In this document: piece after piece, positions 49,301 to 56,900 of the stretch | How the letters are laid out: the number at the start of each line of letters is the position of its first letter | Position numbering within the stretch: position 1 is the stretch's first letter | Assembly: GCF_017591425.1 (NCBI RefSeq) | Contig: NW_024466459.1 | Span: 8,742,001-8,806,000, forward strand | DNA: 64,000 nucleotides | Direction: 5' to 3' | Source: Ochotona curzoniae | Lineage: Eukaryota; Chordata; Mammalia; Lagomorpha; Ochotonidae | Notes under the pieces: generated by a model | The model's input: only the letters and a program-made list of their open reading frames with translations | Told to the model about the DNA's origin: nothing | Database searches by the model: none | Program-made: the position numbers and the translations under genes

Positions 49301-49821
49301 CGCCTCATTGAGGAGTCCTCTATTGATGAGGTTGGCTTGTTCCCCCAGGGCTCGCTGCAGGGCGCGAGGGGCTGGCCTTTCCAGGGGGCGTTTCTGTGGG
49401 CAGTGAGCCAGTTGAGGCAATATCCCTATGTCACTCCAGCTCCGACTGTGGTACAGTCAGGGCTGCGTGCTTCTGCTTTTGTGTGCTGTAACACTCTAGG
49501 AAGCTTCTCTTGATTCAAGAATCTGTGTCCCCATCCCTCACGTAATGGTAGCTGTGAAAATGTCTCTGGCGGGCCATTCTTGTGATGTGGAATTCCGACC
49601 CTGGGCCCCAACCTTGGGGCTTGCGCTCATCACACTTTGTTTTCTGTTGCTTGGCCAACCAGGTGGTGGTGACCAATACAGTGCCCCATGAGATCCAGAA
49701 GCTGCAGTGCCCCAAGATCAAGACCGTGGACATCAGCCTGATTCTGGCGGAAGCAATTCGGAGGATCCACAACGGCGAGTCCATGGCCTACCTGTTCAGA
49801 AACATCACCGTGGACGACTAG
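28429..49821 (+). CDS. PRPSAP1: PRPSAP1, PRPP synthetase-associated protein 1 (complete)
   Basis: Non-catalytic relative of phosphoribosyl-pyrophosphate synthetase (PAP39). It binds PRPS1/PRPS2 in the cytosol and damps their activity, so it limits precursor supply for purine, pyrimidine and NAD synthesis (family knowledge). Ten coding exons: 28429-28598, 31990-32042, 33266-33332, 39809-39981, 41790-41905, 42785-42840, 44068-44213, 48673-48743, 49184-49330 and 49663-49821. They sum to 1158 bases, 385 residues, the length of the human long form; an in-frame second ATG at 28516 gives 356. The PRPS-like fold shows as [11 protein letters not shown] (about residue 163) and the PRPP-loop-like [13 protein letters not shown] then DDIIDD (about 272-290). 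Phases agree at all nine junctions. QRICH2 follows on the same strand about 3.6 kb downstream. Confidence 0.98.
29449..29700 (-). mobile_element. Old CSINE remnant
   Basis: tttatttgaagggcgg, gagcctggagctctagcc, then cctaacctgctgtctcag. PRPSAP1 intron 1. Confidence 0.55.
29701..30296 (+). other. PRPSAP1: PRPSAP1 intron 1, unique part
   Basis: No exon or repeat recognised. Confidence 0.5.
30297..30542 (-). mobile_element. CSINE, older copy
   Basis: ttattttgtttgaaaagcag, aaatggctgcaaaggccag, end ctgccacaatgctggccc. Confidence 0.75.
30548..30772 (-). mobile_element. CSINE, older copy
   Basis: gaaagatttgttttgtgtgg, aatcttccatccgctgg, then gatttgagccggtgtcc. Directly abuts the previous antisense copy. 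Confidence 0.65.
31040..31345 (+). mobile_element. CSINE, older copy, split by (TG)n
   Basis: gagtgggttaagctgcttcc, ctggcatcccatgtagg, gagtgaaccag, then a TG repeat and aagcaaatctttgaaa tail. Confidence 0.65.
31259..31303. repeat. (TG)22 microsatellite
   Basis: Uninterrupted TG dinucleotides inside an old SINE; likely polymorphic. Confidence 0.97.
31370..31692 (-). mobile_element. Young full-length CSINE
   Basis: ttaaagatttattt to catgccgggcccc with little divergence from other young copies. Confidence 0.92.
31850..31925 (+). mobile_element. CSINE 3' fragment
   Basis: ctactgcagtcatttggagat then cagtggatggaagatcttc. It ends about 65 bases before PRPSAP1 exon 2. Confidence 0.5.
31990..32042 (+). 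CDS. PRPSAP1: PRPSAP1 exon 2
   Basis: Acceptor cccacag, donor ggag/gtgagc. Encodes [17 protein letters not shown]. Confidence 0.97.
32043..32589 (+). other. PRPSAP1: PRPSAP1 intron 2, unique part
   Basis: No exon or repeat recognised. Confidence 0.5.
32590..32902 (-). mobile_element. CSINE, near full length
   Basis: tttattgcaaagtcagatatgc to gctaggccatggtaccag, antisense. Confidence 0.9.
33266..33332 (+). CDS. PRPSAP1: PRPSAP1 exon 3
   Basis: Acceptor tttccag, donor ccag/gtaaga. Encodes [22 protein letters not shown] minisatellite begins about 20 bases past the donor. Confidence 0.97.
33352..33733. repeat. Minisatellite of eight units with alternating 47/44-bp period
   Basis: gatggagcactct starts at 33376, 33423, 33470, 33514, 33561, 33605, 33652 and 33696: spacings 47, 47, 44, 47, 44, 47, 44. 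Long and short units alternate, giving a 91-bp higher-order repeat. Every unit ends in a pyrimidine tract plus CACAG. Confidence 0.95.
33734..35048 (+). other. PRPSAP1: PRPSAP1 intron 3, first unique part
   Basis: No exon seen; contains one short minisatellite (34513-34642). Confidence 0.5.
34513..34642. repeat. Short GC-rich tandem repeat
   Basis: ctgctgcccgctgcccggct occurs three times, and the gctcagccatc phrase twice. Confidence 0.85.
35049..35117. repeat. (AC)n(AT)n and (TTTA)n simple repeats
   Basis: acacacacac, then atatatat, then tttatttattta units that lead into the following SINE tail. Confidence 0.85.
35118..35421 (-). mobile_element. CSINE, intermediate age
   Basis: tttttgttggaaagtcagattt to tactctgccacagcgtcgcc, antisense. 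Confidence 0.87.
35422..36529 (+). other. PRPSAP1: PRPSAP1 intron 3, second unique part
   Basis: No exon or clear repeat recognised. Confidence 0.5.
36530..36818 (+). mobile_element. CSINE, older copy
   Basis: cacgttaacctgcctgtgg, gagagacccagagaaagctcc, tail ttttaaatagaaataactgc. Confidence 0.7.
37275..37525 (-). mobile_element. CSINE, older copy
   Basis: tgtttatttataaggcagag, aatggctgcagtggccag, ggatgggaagtggagcagctg. Confidence 0.75.
37590..37897 (-). mobile_element. CSINE, near full length
   Basis: ttttttattggaaagtcagata to gctactatgctgggccca. Confidence 0.9.
38222..38440 (-). mobile_element. CSINE, truncated
   Basis: ttaaagatttttgtatttattt, gtcttccatcctctggc, ggaggtggagcagcc. Confidence 0.65.
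38790..38985 (-). mobile_element. Ancient CSINE remnant
   Basis: agagacaagaggaaattgttc, tgttttactccctaaa, gtgcttagctggaagctg. Weak similarity. Confidence 0.4.
38986..39808 (+). other. PRPSAP1: PRPSAP1 intron 3, end
   Basis: Nothing recognised before the pyrimidine-rich acceptor of exon 4. Confidence 0.5.
39809..39981 (+). CDS. PRPSAP1: PRPSAP1 exon 4
   Basis: Acceptor gttttcag, donor gcgg/gtgcgt. Encodes [20 protein letters not shown] through LASMLAKA. Preceded by a roughly 6.5 kb intron. Confidence 0.97.
39982..40851 (+). other. PRPSAP1: PRPSAP1 intron 4, unique part
   Basis: No exon or clear repeat recognised. Confidence 0.5.
40852..41070 (-). mobile_element. CSINE, truncated
   Basis: ggtttatttatttaaagg, ccaggaactcctttcagg, end caccacaccagcccc. 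Confidence 0.65.
41100..41445 (-). mobile_element. Young full-length CSINE with target duplication
   Basis: The 12-bp duplication gagaccttactt lies at 41088-41099 and 41446-41457. A (TA)n(GA)n run at 41155-41182 has expanded inside the element. Confidence 0.93.
41790..41905 (+). CDS. PRPSAP1: PRPSAP1 exon 5 ([11 protein letters not shown])
   Basis: Acceptor attgcag, donor gag/gtgagg. Encodes [18 protein letters not shown] through YIQEE. Confidence 0.97.
42120..42251 (-). mobile_element. CSINE with a large internal deletion
   Basis: Tail half to gatcttccatccatgggttc, then jumps to the head end cagcttaacccgctacaccac. Confidence 0.6.
42405..42710 (-). mobile_element. Ancient CSINE remnant
   Basis: tctttatttagttaatttac, acaacagccagggccgtg, gagcaggaagctgcgtcag. 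Ends 75 bases before PRPSAP1 exon 6. Confidence 0.45.
42785..42840 (+). CDS. PRPSAP1: PRPSAP1 exon 6
   Basis: Acceptor aatctag, donor agag/gtaagt. Encodes [18 protein letters not shown]. Confidence 0.97.
42901..43005. repeat. Perfect 50-bp tandem duplication
   Basis: Two identical 50-bp copies (42901-42950 and 42951-43000) starting ctggcacgcccaggcacacc, plus the first five bases of a third. 60 bases past the exon 6 donor. Confidence 0.97.
43029..43330 (-). mobile_element. CSINE, older copy
   Basis: tttaacgtttatttttttg, gtcttccaaccacaggttc, ccaggagcttcttccaag. Confidence 0.8.
43387..43605. mobile_element. CSINE fragments in inverted arrangement
   Basis: A minus-oriented tail part (43387-43462) is followed by a (GTTTT)n stretch, then a plus-oriented 3' end (43505-43605, ccagcagacagaagatc to ccaattaaaaaaaatc). 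Confidence 0.6.
43606..43876 (-). mobile_element. CSINE, older copy
   Basis: gttagatttgtttattcaaaag, ggtctcccatgtgggtggc, end ccccacattgccagcacc. Confidence 0.75.
44068..44213 (+). CDS. PRPSAP1: PRPSAP1 exon 7
   Basis: Acceptor tgcgcag, donor ccct/gtaaga. Encodes [20 protein letters not shown] onwards, including the PRPSAP-specific segment [16 protein letters not shown] that catalytic PRPS lacks. Confidence 0.97.
44323..44650 (-). mobile_element. CSINE, near full length
   Basis: aaggatttatttgatttcattgg to gctactgcattaggccc. Confidence 0.9.
44916..45242 (-). mobile_element. Old CSINE with an expanded (CCTC/CCTT)n
   Basis: Simple repeat at 44916-44974, then gggccacagtggccacgg, gccaggagcgtggagctcc, to gccatctctggcccc. 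Confidence 0.5.
45705..45998 (-). mobile_element. CSINE, older copy
   Basis: aacttttttattggaaaaac, gacgaagccaggacctgg, end ctggcacagcgccagccc. Confidence 0.75.
46065..46370. mobile_element. Possible ancient LINE 3' end
   Basis: gtctttattttgagctaatttcag followed by gtaccatttg and a block resembling old L1-type 3' ends (taaccagcataatgatcggc). Assigned from memory of consensus, without alignment. Confidence 0.3.
46371..46910 (+). other. PRPSAP1: PRPSAP1 intron 7, unique part
   Basis: No exon or clear repeat recognised. Confidence 0.45.
46911..47265 (-). mobile_element. Young CSINE with an extended tail
   Basis: A long T/A tail with a doubled aaagattta segment, acaaagtcagatatacagag, end catgccaggccc. 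Confidence 0.9.
47333..47577 (-). mobile_element. CSINE with internal deletion
   Basis: ggagagacagatctgccatc, then a jump from ggctttgg to acacaaaccggtaccc, end ctaccatgctggatccc. Confidence 0.75.
47638..47945 (+). mobile_element. CSINE, older copy
   Basis: ggggccagggttacggcccagc, tcccatagggattctgg, tail caaataaatggattgatc. Confidence 0.75.
47946..48672 (+). other. PRPSAP1: PRPSAP1 intron 7, end
   Basis: No exon or repeat recognised before exon 8. Confidence 0.5.
48673..48743 (+). CDS. PRPSAP1: PRPSAP1 exon 8
   Basis: Acceptor tcactag, donor gtg/gtacgc. Encodes [18 protein letters not shown] then IAIIV, entering the PRPP-loop equivalent. Confidence 0.97.
48744..49183 (+). other. PRPSAP1: PRPSAP1 intron 8
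   Basis: 440-bp intron without SINEs. A 327-codon minus-strand frame crosses introns 7-8 and exons 8-9; it is a shadow of coding sequence. Confidence 0.7.
49184..49330 (+). CDS. PRPSAP1: PRPSAP1 exon 9
   Basis: Acceptor cccacag; encodes [19 protein letters not shown] onwards to ESSIDE. The donor gag/gttggc is weak, but joining here restores the conserved SIDE-VVVTNTV sequence and phase 0. Confidence 0.95.
49663..49821 (+). CDS. PRPSAP1: PRPSAP1 exon 10, stop
   Basis: Acceptor caaccag; encodes [15 protein letters not shown] to LFRNITVDD and TAG at 49819-49821. Confidence 0.97.
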   Translation: MVVTNTVPHEIQKLQCPKIKTVDISLILAEAIRRIHNGESMAYLFRNITVDD

Positions 49822-50310
49822 CCCGCCCTGGCTGGGGACCCCTCCGCAGGGCACACGTGTGCCGCGGTGCTGGTAGCCGCCACGTGCATCTCCCAGCGAG
49901 GGGTGCCGGGGCCGCCTGGAGCAGCTGTCCCTCTGGCTGTCGTCTGGCAGAGCATGCCCCATAACACGGCCTTAAACTGCTACCCACGCAAGTCCCCGTT
50001 CCTCCGGCAGCAGTAGAGACACTGCGGAACAGGTGTCGGAGGCACATGGAGTCTTCACTCTCACAGTCCCTCAGGCGCTCAGCCCTGGAGATGCTGGCGT
50101 CGGGGCTGCCCTTGATCGGCAGGCTAGTCCTCTCCCAAGCCTGGCCCATGTGGGTCTGTACTTTCAGAATCTGCTATGCCTGCTGCTGTGGGCCCGCCGA
50201 GCCTTCGTGCCATCACCCTGGCACATGGGCCAGGTCAGAACGGCGTCTGTCCCTGGGTGTCTTCACTGCCTTCAAGCTGCCAATAAAAGACTTTAGTTGT
50301 CTTGCTCAGC
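49822..50310 (+). other. PRPSAP1: PRPSAP1 3' untranslated region
   Basis: From the stop to just past the AATAAA at 50282-50287; about 490 bases without SINEs. Confidence 0.85.
50282..50287 (+). terminator. PRPSAP1: Poly(A) signal AATAAA of PRPSAP1
   Basis: Canonical hexamer followed within 15-25 bases by a T/GT-rich stretch (tttagttgtcttg). Confidence 0.88.
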
Positions 50311-50954
50311 TCCTCTCTGGCCCGCAGGCCACCTGCACCCTGCCTGGCAGGGTGGGGGAAGGGGACCGACTGCCATCCCACCGTGCAGAGGCTGGTGGAC
50401 ATGGCCTGGAAGGGTGGTCCGCGTCCACAGCCACTCATGGACCCCAGATGGGTCCCTCTGCCAGTCCCTTCCCAGGCATCAGGTGCAACCCTTGTTGGAA
50501 AAAATTCTAGAAAAAACTAAATTGATGAAAATAGACAAGGGTTCCTCAAGAAGTTCATGGAAAATTCACTGATTGAAACCCATTTGTGCACAGACTTGTT
50601 GAAGCTCCTGTTGGAGTGAGCTCCTTGGGGGCAGTGACATTCGGGTTTACACGGGCCCCTCTGCCCAGCACTAGTCCAATTCTGTCTCGGCGCCCGCCGC
50701 TACCCACCCCCCATGGCACAAGGCTGCTGGCAACTTTAAGTCAAGGTGGAGTGGTGGGCACAGGGGGGTGTGCTGGGTGCTCTGGGGGTCCTGTCAGCCC
50801 CCTGGGGCGGCAAGGGACCTCTGTGGGGACATTTCTCCATTTCTATCATCCCGTCCCTTAAAATGACACATATTGCCAGGTCGCAGGCGAGACTCGGGGC
50901 GTGCTGACCTATCTGCACACACCTATCTGGTGACACGAGGAGGGAAATGAGGTG
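50311..50954. other. Intergenic PRPSAP1-QRICH2, nothing certain
   Basis: A block at about 50488-50570 (gttcctcaagaagttcatgg then aaaattcactg) may be an old interspersed repeat that I could not name. Confidence 0.4.
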
Positions 50955-51098
50955 ATGTTGCATCCCATGTGGGAACACCCTCTGATGCACCTGGGAAGGC
51001 AATGCAAGATGTGCTGAGCACTTGGGGGCTCTGCCACCCATGTTGGGGGCCTTTCCTATTTCCATGTCTGTTGATCTGCCTTTTGAATAAATATTTAG
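50955..51098 (+). mobile_element. CSINE with internal deletion
   Basis: gttgcatcccatgtgggaac, cacctgggaaggcaatgcaag, tail ccttttgaataaatatttag. Confidence 0.55.
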
Positions 51099-51390
51099 AA
51101 AAGGCAGGTGCAATGGCTCCACATGCCAATCTCCACCTGCAAGCACCAGTTTCCCATATGGGTGCTGGTTCATGTCCTAGCTGCCCCACATCCCGTCCAG
51201 CTCCCTGCTTATGATCTGAGAAAGCAAAGATGACCCTATGCCTGAGACGCTGCGCTCTCGGGAGACCTGGAAGAAGCTCCTGGCGTCGGGATGGTTCAGC
51301 CCTTGTGACCATTTGGGCGTGAGCCAGTGGAGGGAGGATCTGTCTCCATCTCTATTTAAAAATCTGTCTTTCCAATCAAGATAAACCTTA
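51099..51390 (+). mobile_element. CSINE, intermediate age
   Basis: Abuts the previous tail. cccatatgggtgctggttc, ccagctccctgcttatg, tail ccaatcaagataaacc. Confidence 0.8.
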
Positions 51391-51521
51391 GAAGGCAGGA
51401 GCGGGGGCAGGATCCGAGCAGTGGTGATGGGAAGATCCGTGGGTGGGTGGGCAGCCCGGTGGTCCTTCATCATGATTGGTCTGCCAAAAGTAGTGAAAAA
51501 AAGTTTGGAATTGGGAATCAA

Positions 51522-51832
51522 TATCTTTATTTATTTATTTATTTATTTATTTTTATTGGAAAGGCAGATTTACAGAGAGAAGGATTTTCCACCTGGGCAT
51601 TCATTCCCCAGATGGCTGCAACGGCCAGAGCTGAGCTGATCTGAGATCAGGAGGTTCATCTGGGTCTCCCACGTGGGTGTAGCATCCATGGCTTTGGTCC
51701 ATCCGCTACTGCTTTCCCAAGCTGTAAAGAGGCTGGATCTAAAGTCGAGTGGGGTATGAGCCAGTGCCCATGTGGGATGCGAGGATGCAGGGGGTGATTA
51801 ACCTGATGAACAGTCATCCTGGCTGGCCAGTG
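51522..51832 (-). mobile_element. CSINE, intermediate age
   Basis: (TTTA)n tail, ttggaaaggcagatttacag, cccatgtgggatgcgagg. Confidence 0.8.
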
Positions 51833-51916
51833 CCCTTTCAAAGCCTAAATTCCCATTTACGCCTCTAGTTGCTGTGTTCTCTGTCTCCAAGGTTTTTTTT
51901 GTTTTTTTTTCATTTG

Positions 51917-52165
51917 CATCAAATTTATTTGAAAGGCAAGTTATACAGGATGAGGGAGGCACAGGAGGATCCTGCTTCTGCTATTTCAGTCTGCAGGTGA
52001 CCAAAGCTTGGGTCAGGAGCTTCTGGTGGCGTCTGCCACACGGCTGAAGGGGCCGACACACTTGGTCATTCCACCACTGCCCCCCTGCCTGGGACACACT
52101 AGCAGGGAGCTGGGTAGGAAGTGGAGCAGCCTGGACTCAAGCTGGCCCCAGGTGATTTAGGATGT
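51917..52165 (-). mobile_element. Old CSINE remnant
   Basis: aaatttatttgaaaggcaag, gggtcaggagcttctggtgg, ggaagtggagcagcctgg. Confidence 0.55.
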
Positions 52166-52408
52166 GTGACTGGTGTCTCATGACCTCCACCATGCACCTG
52201 GCAAGATGCTTAGGGGAGCACTCCCAGAGCAGCCCGTGCCGGGTGTGGCAGGCGCTGGGCTGCAGAAAGCTCGGGCACTGCTGCAGTGCCCCCATTCCTC
52301 ACCTCTGAGTGGCTGTGTTGTAGGAAGCCTGTGGAATGAACTACCTTACCTGCTGGGCACCAGGTCCTGGGACTATAAACCAAATCCTCCCTTACATGAA
52401 AGGCACCT

Positions 52409-52758
52409 GAGCCTGGCACTGTAGCCTAGTGGCTAAGGTCCTCACTATGCATGTACCAGGATCCCATATGGGCACTGGTTTGTATCCTGGTGACTTTGTT
52501 TCCCATCCAGCTCCCTGCCTGTGGCCCGGGAAAGCAGTTGAGAACGGCCCAATGCTTTGGGACCTTGCACCCGCGTGGGAGACTTGGAGGAAGTTCCTGG
52601 CTCCTGGGAGACCCACGTGGGAAGAGGCTCCTGGTCCTGGCTTCTGATCAGTACAGCTCAGGCTGTTGCAACCACTTGGGGAAGTGAATCGTTGGACAGA
52701 AGATCTTCCTCTCTGTCTCTCTGAATATCTAACTTTCCAATAAAAATGTTTCAAAAAA
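52409..52758 (+). mobile_element. CSINE with a small internal duplication
   Basis: gagcctggcactgtagcctag to ccaataaaaatg. The gggaga...aggctcctggc part is repeated around 52577-52640. Confidence 0.88.
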
Positions 52759-52899
52759 GAAAAGAATCGCACCCGCTCAGGCTAAATGAAGAAACCTAGA
52801 CTTGGAAAGTGGTGTCAGCTGCTTGTTAACTGGGACAGGTTTTCTACAGGAATCTGGTTTGGAGAAGTCAGCTGGATCGCCAGAGGCACCAGATTGGGC

Positions 52900-53435
52900 T
52901 GGTCCCAGCTGGTTCTCGGCTGAGACTGGCACCTGGCCGAGAGGTCTGTGCTTGGTGACACGCGTGAGCAAGACGCGGGGCGGGGACCAAACGGCAGAAA
53001 CGGGCCAACGGCCCTGCGGGGTTGCCGGAACGCCCGCTAAGCCCTGAAAGGGTGGTAGGTGAACCTGCTGCGCGCCCCGGGGGGGGGGCCTGGCACAGCA
53101 CCAGGTGCCCGTACCCTGACCCTAAGCGCTAGGGGCGCCTGGGAGAGGCCCGGCATCTCCAGCCTCCCACCCCGTGACACGAGCTCTCCTTGTGGGTGGC
53201 CGCGGTCTCGCTCGCCAAAACGCAGGGCACATTCTTGGGTGGAAATGCGCGCGCCCGGTGGGGTCCGCCCTCATTCCAAACGTCCACCAGCCGCGAGACG
53301 CACCCGAGAGTCCGGGGCTAGTTAGAGAGCCGGCCTGCTCCACTTGACCGTCGCCCAGCGGGGCTGGCCGCAGGCACAAGGGACGCCTAAGGGTCCCCAG
53401 AGGCGCGGTGAGGGGACGGAGCAGGGGGGCGCAGG
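52900..53435 (+). promoter_or_regulatory. QRICH2: GC-rich region upstream of QRICH2
   Basis: CpG-rich sequence directly before the QRICH2 ATG and free of SINEs; the likely promoter and 5' UTR. No TATA box obvious. Confidence 0.55.
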
Positions 53436-53969
53436 ATGCCACCCGCGACATCGGCAGTCAAGGTAACCCTGCGGGAGCTGGCCGACCTGGCCATCGGCAC
53501 CCCGGAGGTGGGTGCAGTCAACTTCACGGCCCTGCACACACTCGTGGTGGCCATGCTCAAACACCTCAACCTGCAGAACACCTATGTCGACTTCCAGTCG
53601 GTGGCGACCGAACCCAGCCGCTTCCTGGAGCCTGCCCGGTCCTCCCACAGCGCCCCCCAACTGCCTGCTGAGGTTTTGGCGCCCAAAGAGAAGCGTCGCA
53701 GTGTGGGCCACTTGCAGGTGCCGGCCCTGGAGAGCCAGGTGAGGGACCTGGGCGGGCAGGTGCAGGACCTCAGCGTGCAGCTCCAGACCATGGACAACAA
53801 GGTGCAGGACATCGCCTCCCACGTGAAGCGCCTCTCCTCCCAGACCAGTGGCCTCAACCTGCCGGTGCTGCAGTGGCCGGAGGAGAGGAGTGCTCTCACA
53901 CTGGTCCCTGAGAAGACCCAGAAGCAGCCCTCGAAGGCACTGAAGGGCAGCGAGGTCATCCCTGCCAAG
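53436..53969 (+). CDS. QRICH2: QRICH2 coding exon 1
   Basis: 178 codons from the ATG (caggATGcc) to VIPAK, donor caag/gtgagc. Holds the conserved N-terminal block and a heptad-patterned segment. Confidence 0.9.
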
Positions 53970-56900
53970 GTGAGCCGCCCGGGGGCTGGAGCCCCGCAGG
54001 AGGAAGGGGTGGAGGAGGAGCAGAGTGGACGGGGTCTGCCCTGGTGATCTGCCCTGCAGGCCATGGGACTGCTGCAGAACCTAGTGGAGGAGGTGAAAAC
54101 CCTGAAGGAAGCCCAGCAGAAGCTTCAGGAGCTCCCTGCCCTGAAGCCCCAGGTGAGGGCACCATGGGGACCCTCCCTGCTGTTCCAAGGGGGGTTCGCC
54201 CCTGCTCACCAGACCTGGCCCAAGGATCCACCCAGACCCTGAGGGCAGTAGCACCTCCAACTTTCTCAGAGTGAATCCCCAGGGGTAGAGAAATCAACAA
54301 GTCGGGTGGGGGTGCTGAGAGCCAAGGAGGTGGGGTGGGGTGGGGCCCCCTGGAGGGACAGGTCCATCCTGGCACCCAGCCCCATGAACAGCCAGCCTCT
54401 GTAAGTTTTGAGGGCCTAGACCTGGAGCAGCCCACATGGCCAGAGTGGGCTGAGTGTTCACTTCCAATTGTCCTGAGCCACCTACAGCTGCTGCAGTTGG
54501 GATTCCGTGTGCTGCCCCAAGGCACTCTGCCCTCTGCAGACATCTGATGCTTTGGGGGCTGCCCCCCACCGTCTGTGGAATGGGATGAGTCCCAGCCCCT
54601 TGGTCTCCGCCTCCCCTGCCTCCGCCCAGTAGTAACTCACCCTTGGCATGACACTTTTGCCCGGGGTAGGTTGGGCAGCCTGATTCTCCTGGCCAGGTCA
54701 GGCCCTGGACCCACCCAGGCCTCTGGCCCCTCTCTCCTGCATGTGGAGTGTTCAGCGGTAGGGAGGGGGCTGCTGTGTGAGGTGCTGGAGAATGTTGCCC
54801 TGACTTTGGACACTTCTTCCAGGAAATCCTGCAGCGAATTGAAGAGATGGAGACCCTAATGAGAGATCGGAATGAGTTTCTGGTAATGTCAGCCAGTTCT
54901 GTGGGAGAGGGCGGCATGTGATGGTGGGGGTGGGGGCCCAGCCTCTTCTGGAATTGCCCACACTGCCTTCTGTGTGGGAGGGCAGCTGTGTTCTCAACGG
55001 AGAGCCGGCTAGCCAAGCCTCTCTGGGCCTGTGGAGGACCCTGTTGACCTGGGGTTGTTCCCACGCTTCAGGAGATTGATTCCCGGCTGTGGGCCTTGTT
55101 GTTGTCAGGAGCTGGTGGGCCAGAAGCTGAGCATCCTTCCGGGCGGGGAGGAGGTCACCATGGTCACCTGGGAGGAGCTGGAGCAGGCCATCACTGACGG
55201 CTGGCGGACCACTCAAGGGGTGAACGTAAGGACCTTGGGCCACGGGCCTGGGTGGGACTGGCCACGACCCGTTCACCAGCTCTCGTTGCAGGTCCTTCCA
55301 GTGGCCTCCCTGCCCCAAACCGGTGACAGTTGCCCCTGAGCTGACAGGCACACACATGGCACACACTCACACGTGTGTGGACAGGAGACACACACGGTGT
55401 CTTTGGGGTGTGGCTGGCAGTGACTGGTTTGCCCTCCATTGGCGACATTCCCATGCAGGATCCCACCAGTGGCCCAGGACACCCCTGGTCCTGTCACCTG
55501 ACTCTGGACCCCGGGAGCTCGTATTTGAGCCTTGCCCATGAGCTGGGTGCATCCCTTTGTATCTAACCTGAAATGGTGCGAGGCCAGAGGGCCATTGCAA
55601 GGCCAGGGCAGGCAGCCCTGGGGCATCACCCCTATGTAGGCCCTCAAGAGTGGGCCTCTTGGCGCCCCCAGGTGGCCATTTGGGGGTGTGCCAACAGTTG
55701 TCCCCCATGGGACAGAGTCTGTGAGTGGGCAGAAGGTGACCTCCATGCTGTTTTTTTTAAAGATTTATTTTTATTATTATTTTTTTTATTGGAAAGGTAG
55801 ATATACAGAGAGGAGAGACAGAGAGGAAGATCTTCCATCCGATGATTCACTCCCCAAGTGAGCGCGACGGTCGATACTATGCCGATCCGTAGCCAGGAGC
55901 CTCTTCTGGGTCTCCCACGCGGGTGCAGGGTCCCAAAACTTTGGGTCGTCCTCAACTGCTTTGCCAGGTCACAGGCAGGGAGCTGGAAGGGAAGCGGGGC
56001 TGCCGGGATTAGAACCGGCGCCCATATGGGATCCTGGGCGTGCAAGGCGAGGACCTTAACCACTGTGCCACCGTGCCGGGCCCCGACCTCCATGCTGTTT
56101 TAAGCCAGAGCTGCTCTCTTCTTGCTGCTGCTGCTGCTCTGCCTTTAGGAATCAGCACAGTTGTACTTCTCCCAAGGTTGACAGAGGTCGCGTGCCGCGG
56201 CTGCTGCTCAGAAACACGAGTAACTCTCAGAGCAAACGGGAATCAAAAGTTTGTGAGGCACACATGAACAAGCGCTGGTGTTGAGAGACCCAGCCACTGG
56301 ACACAAGGGTAGTGCGTAATCATGTAAGAATCATGCAGCGATCCTGCAAGTGGTGGGGGTCCCATGGGCCCCTGCAGGGCCCGGGCTGCCCACCTGGGTC
56401 CAGCTTTACCTGGCTGCAGGGTGGCTGGTGCCCCAATGTAAAAATGGAGTCAGAAGTTTTTTAGAAGTCCTGCCTGACACACAGGTCCACGTCCATGCTG
56501 CCCGTGTGCTGTGTGATGTCTCCCTACGTGAGCTGGTGTGTGGGTTGTCCCGATCCGGGGCGTAGCCATCAGAATCACCTGTCACCTCAAAAGTGAATCC
56601 CTTCTTTGTGGTGAGAACATCAAAAACCTGTTTTGCCACACTTAAAAAATATTTATTATTATTATTTACTTAAAAGGCAGAATTATAGAGAGAAAGAGAG
56701 ACAGAGAAGGTTTTTGATCCATTGGTTCGCCCCCAAATGACAGCAATGGCCAGAGCTGAGCTGATCCAAAGCTAGGAACCAGGAGCCAGGAATCTCCTCG
56801 GGGTCTCCCACATGGGTGCAGGGTTCCAAGGACTTGAGCCATCCTCTGTTGCTTTCTTAGGCCCTAAGCAGGGAGCTGGATCAGAAGTGGAGCAGCTGGG

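Noticed and set aside
48437..49420. 327-codon minus-strand open frame
   Set aside because: It is antisense to PRPSAP1 exons 8 and 9 and their introns, a shadow of coding sequence.
54294..55064. 256-codon minus-strand open frame inside QRICH2
   Set aside because: It crosses QRICH2 introns and exon 3 antisense, with no domain.
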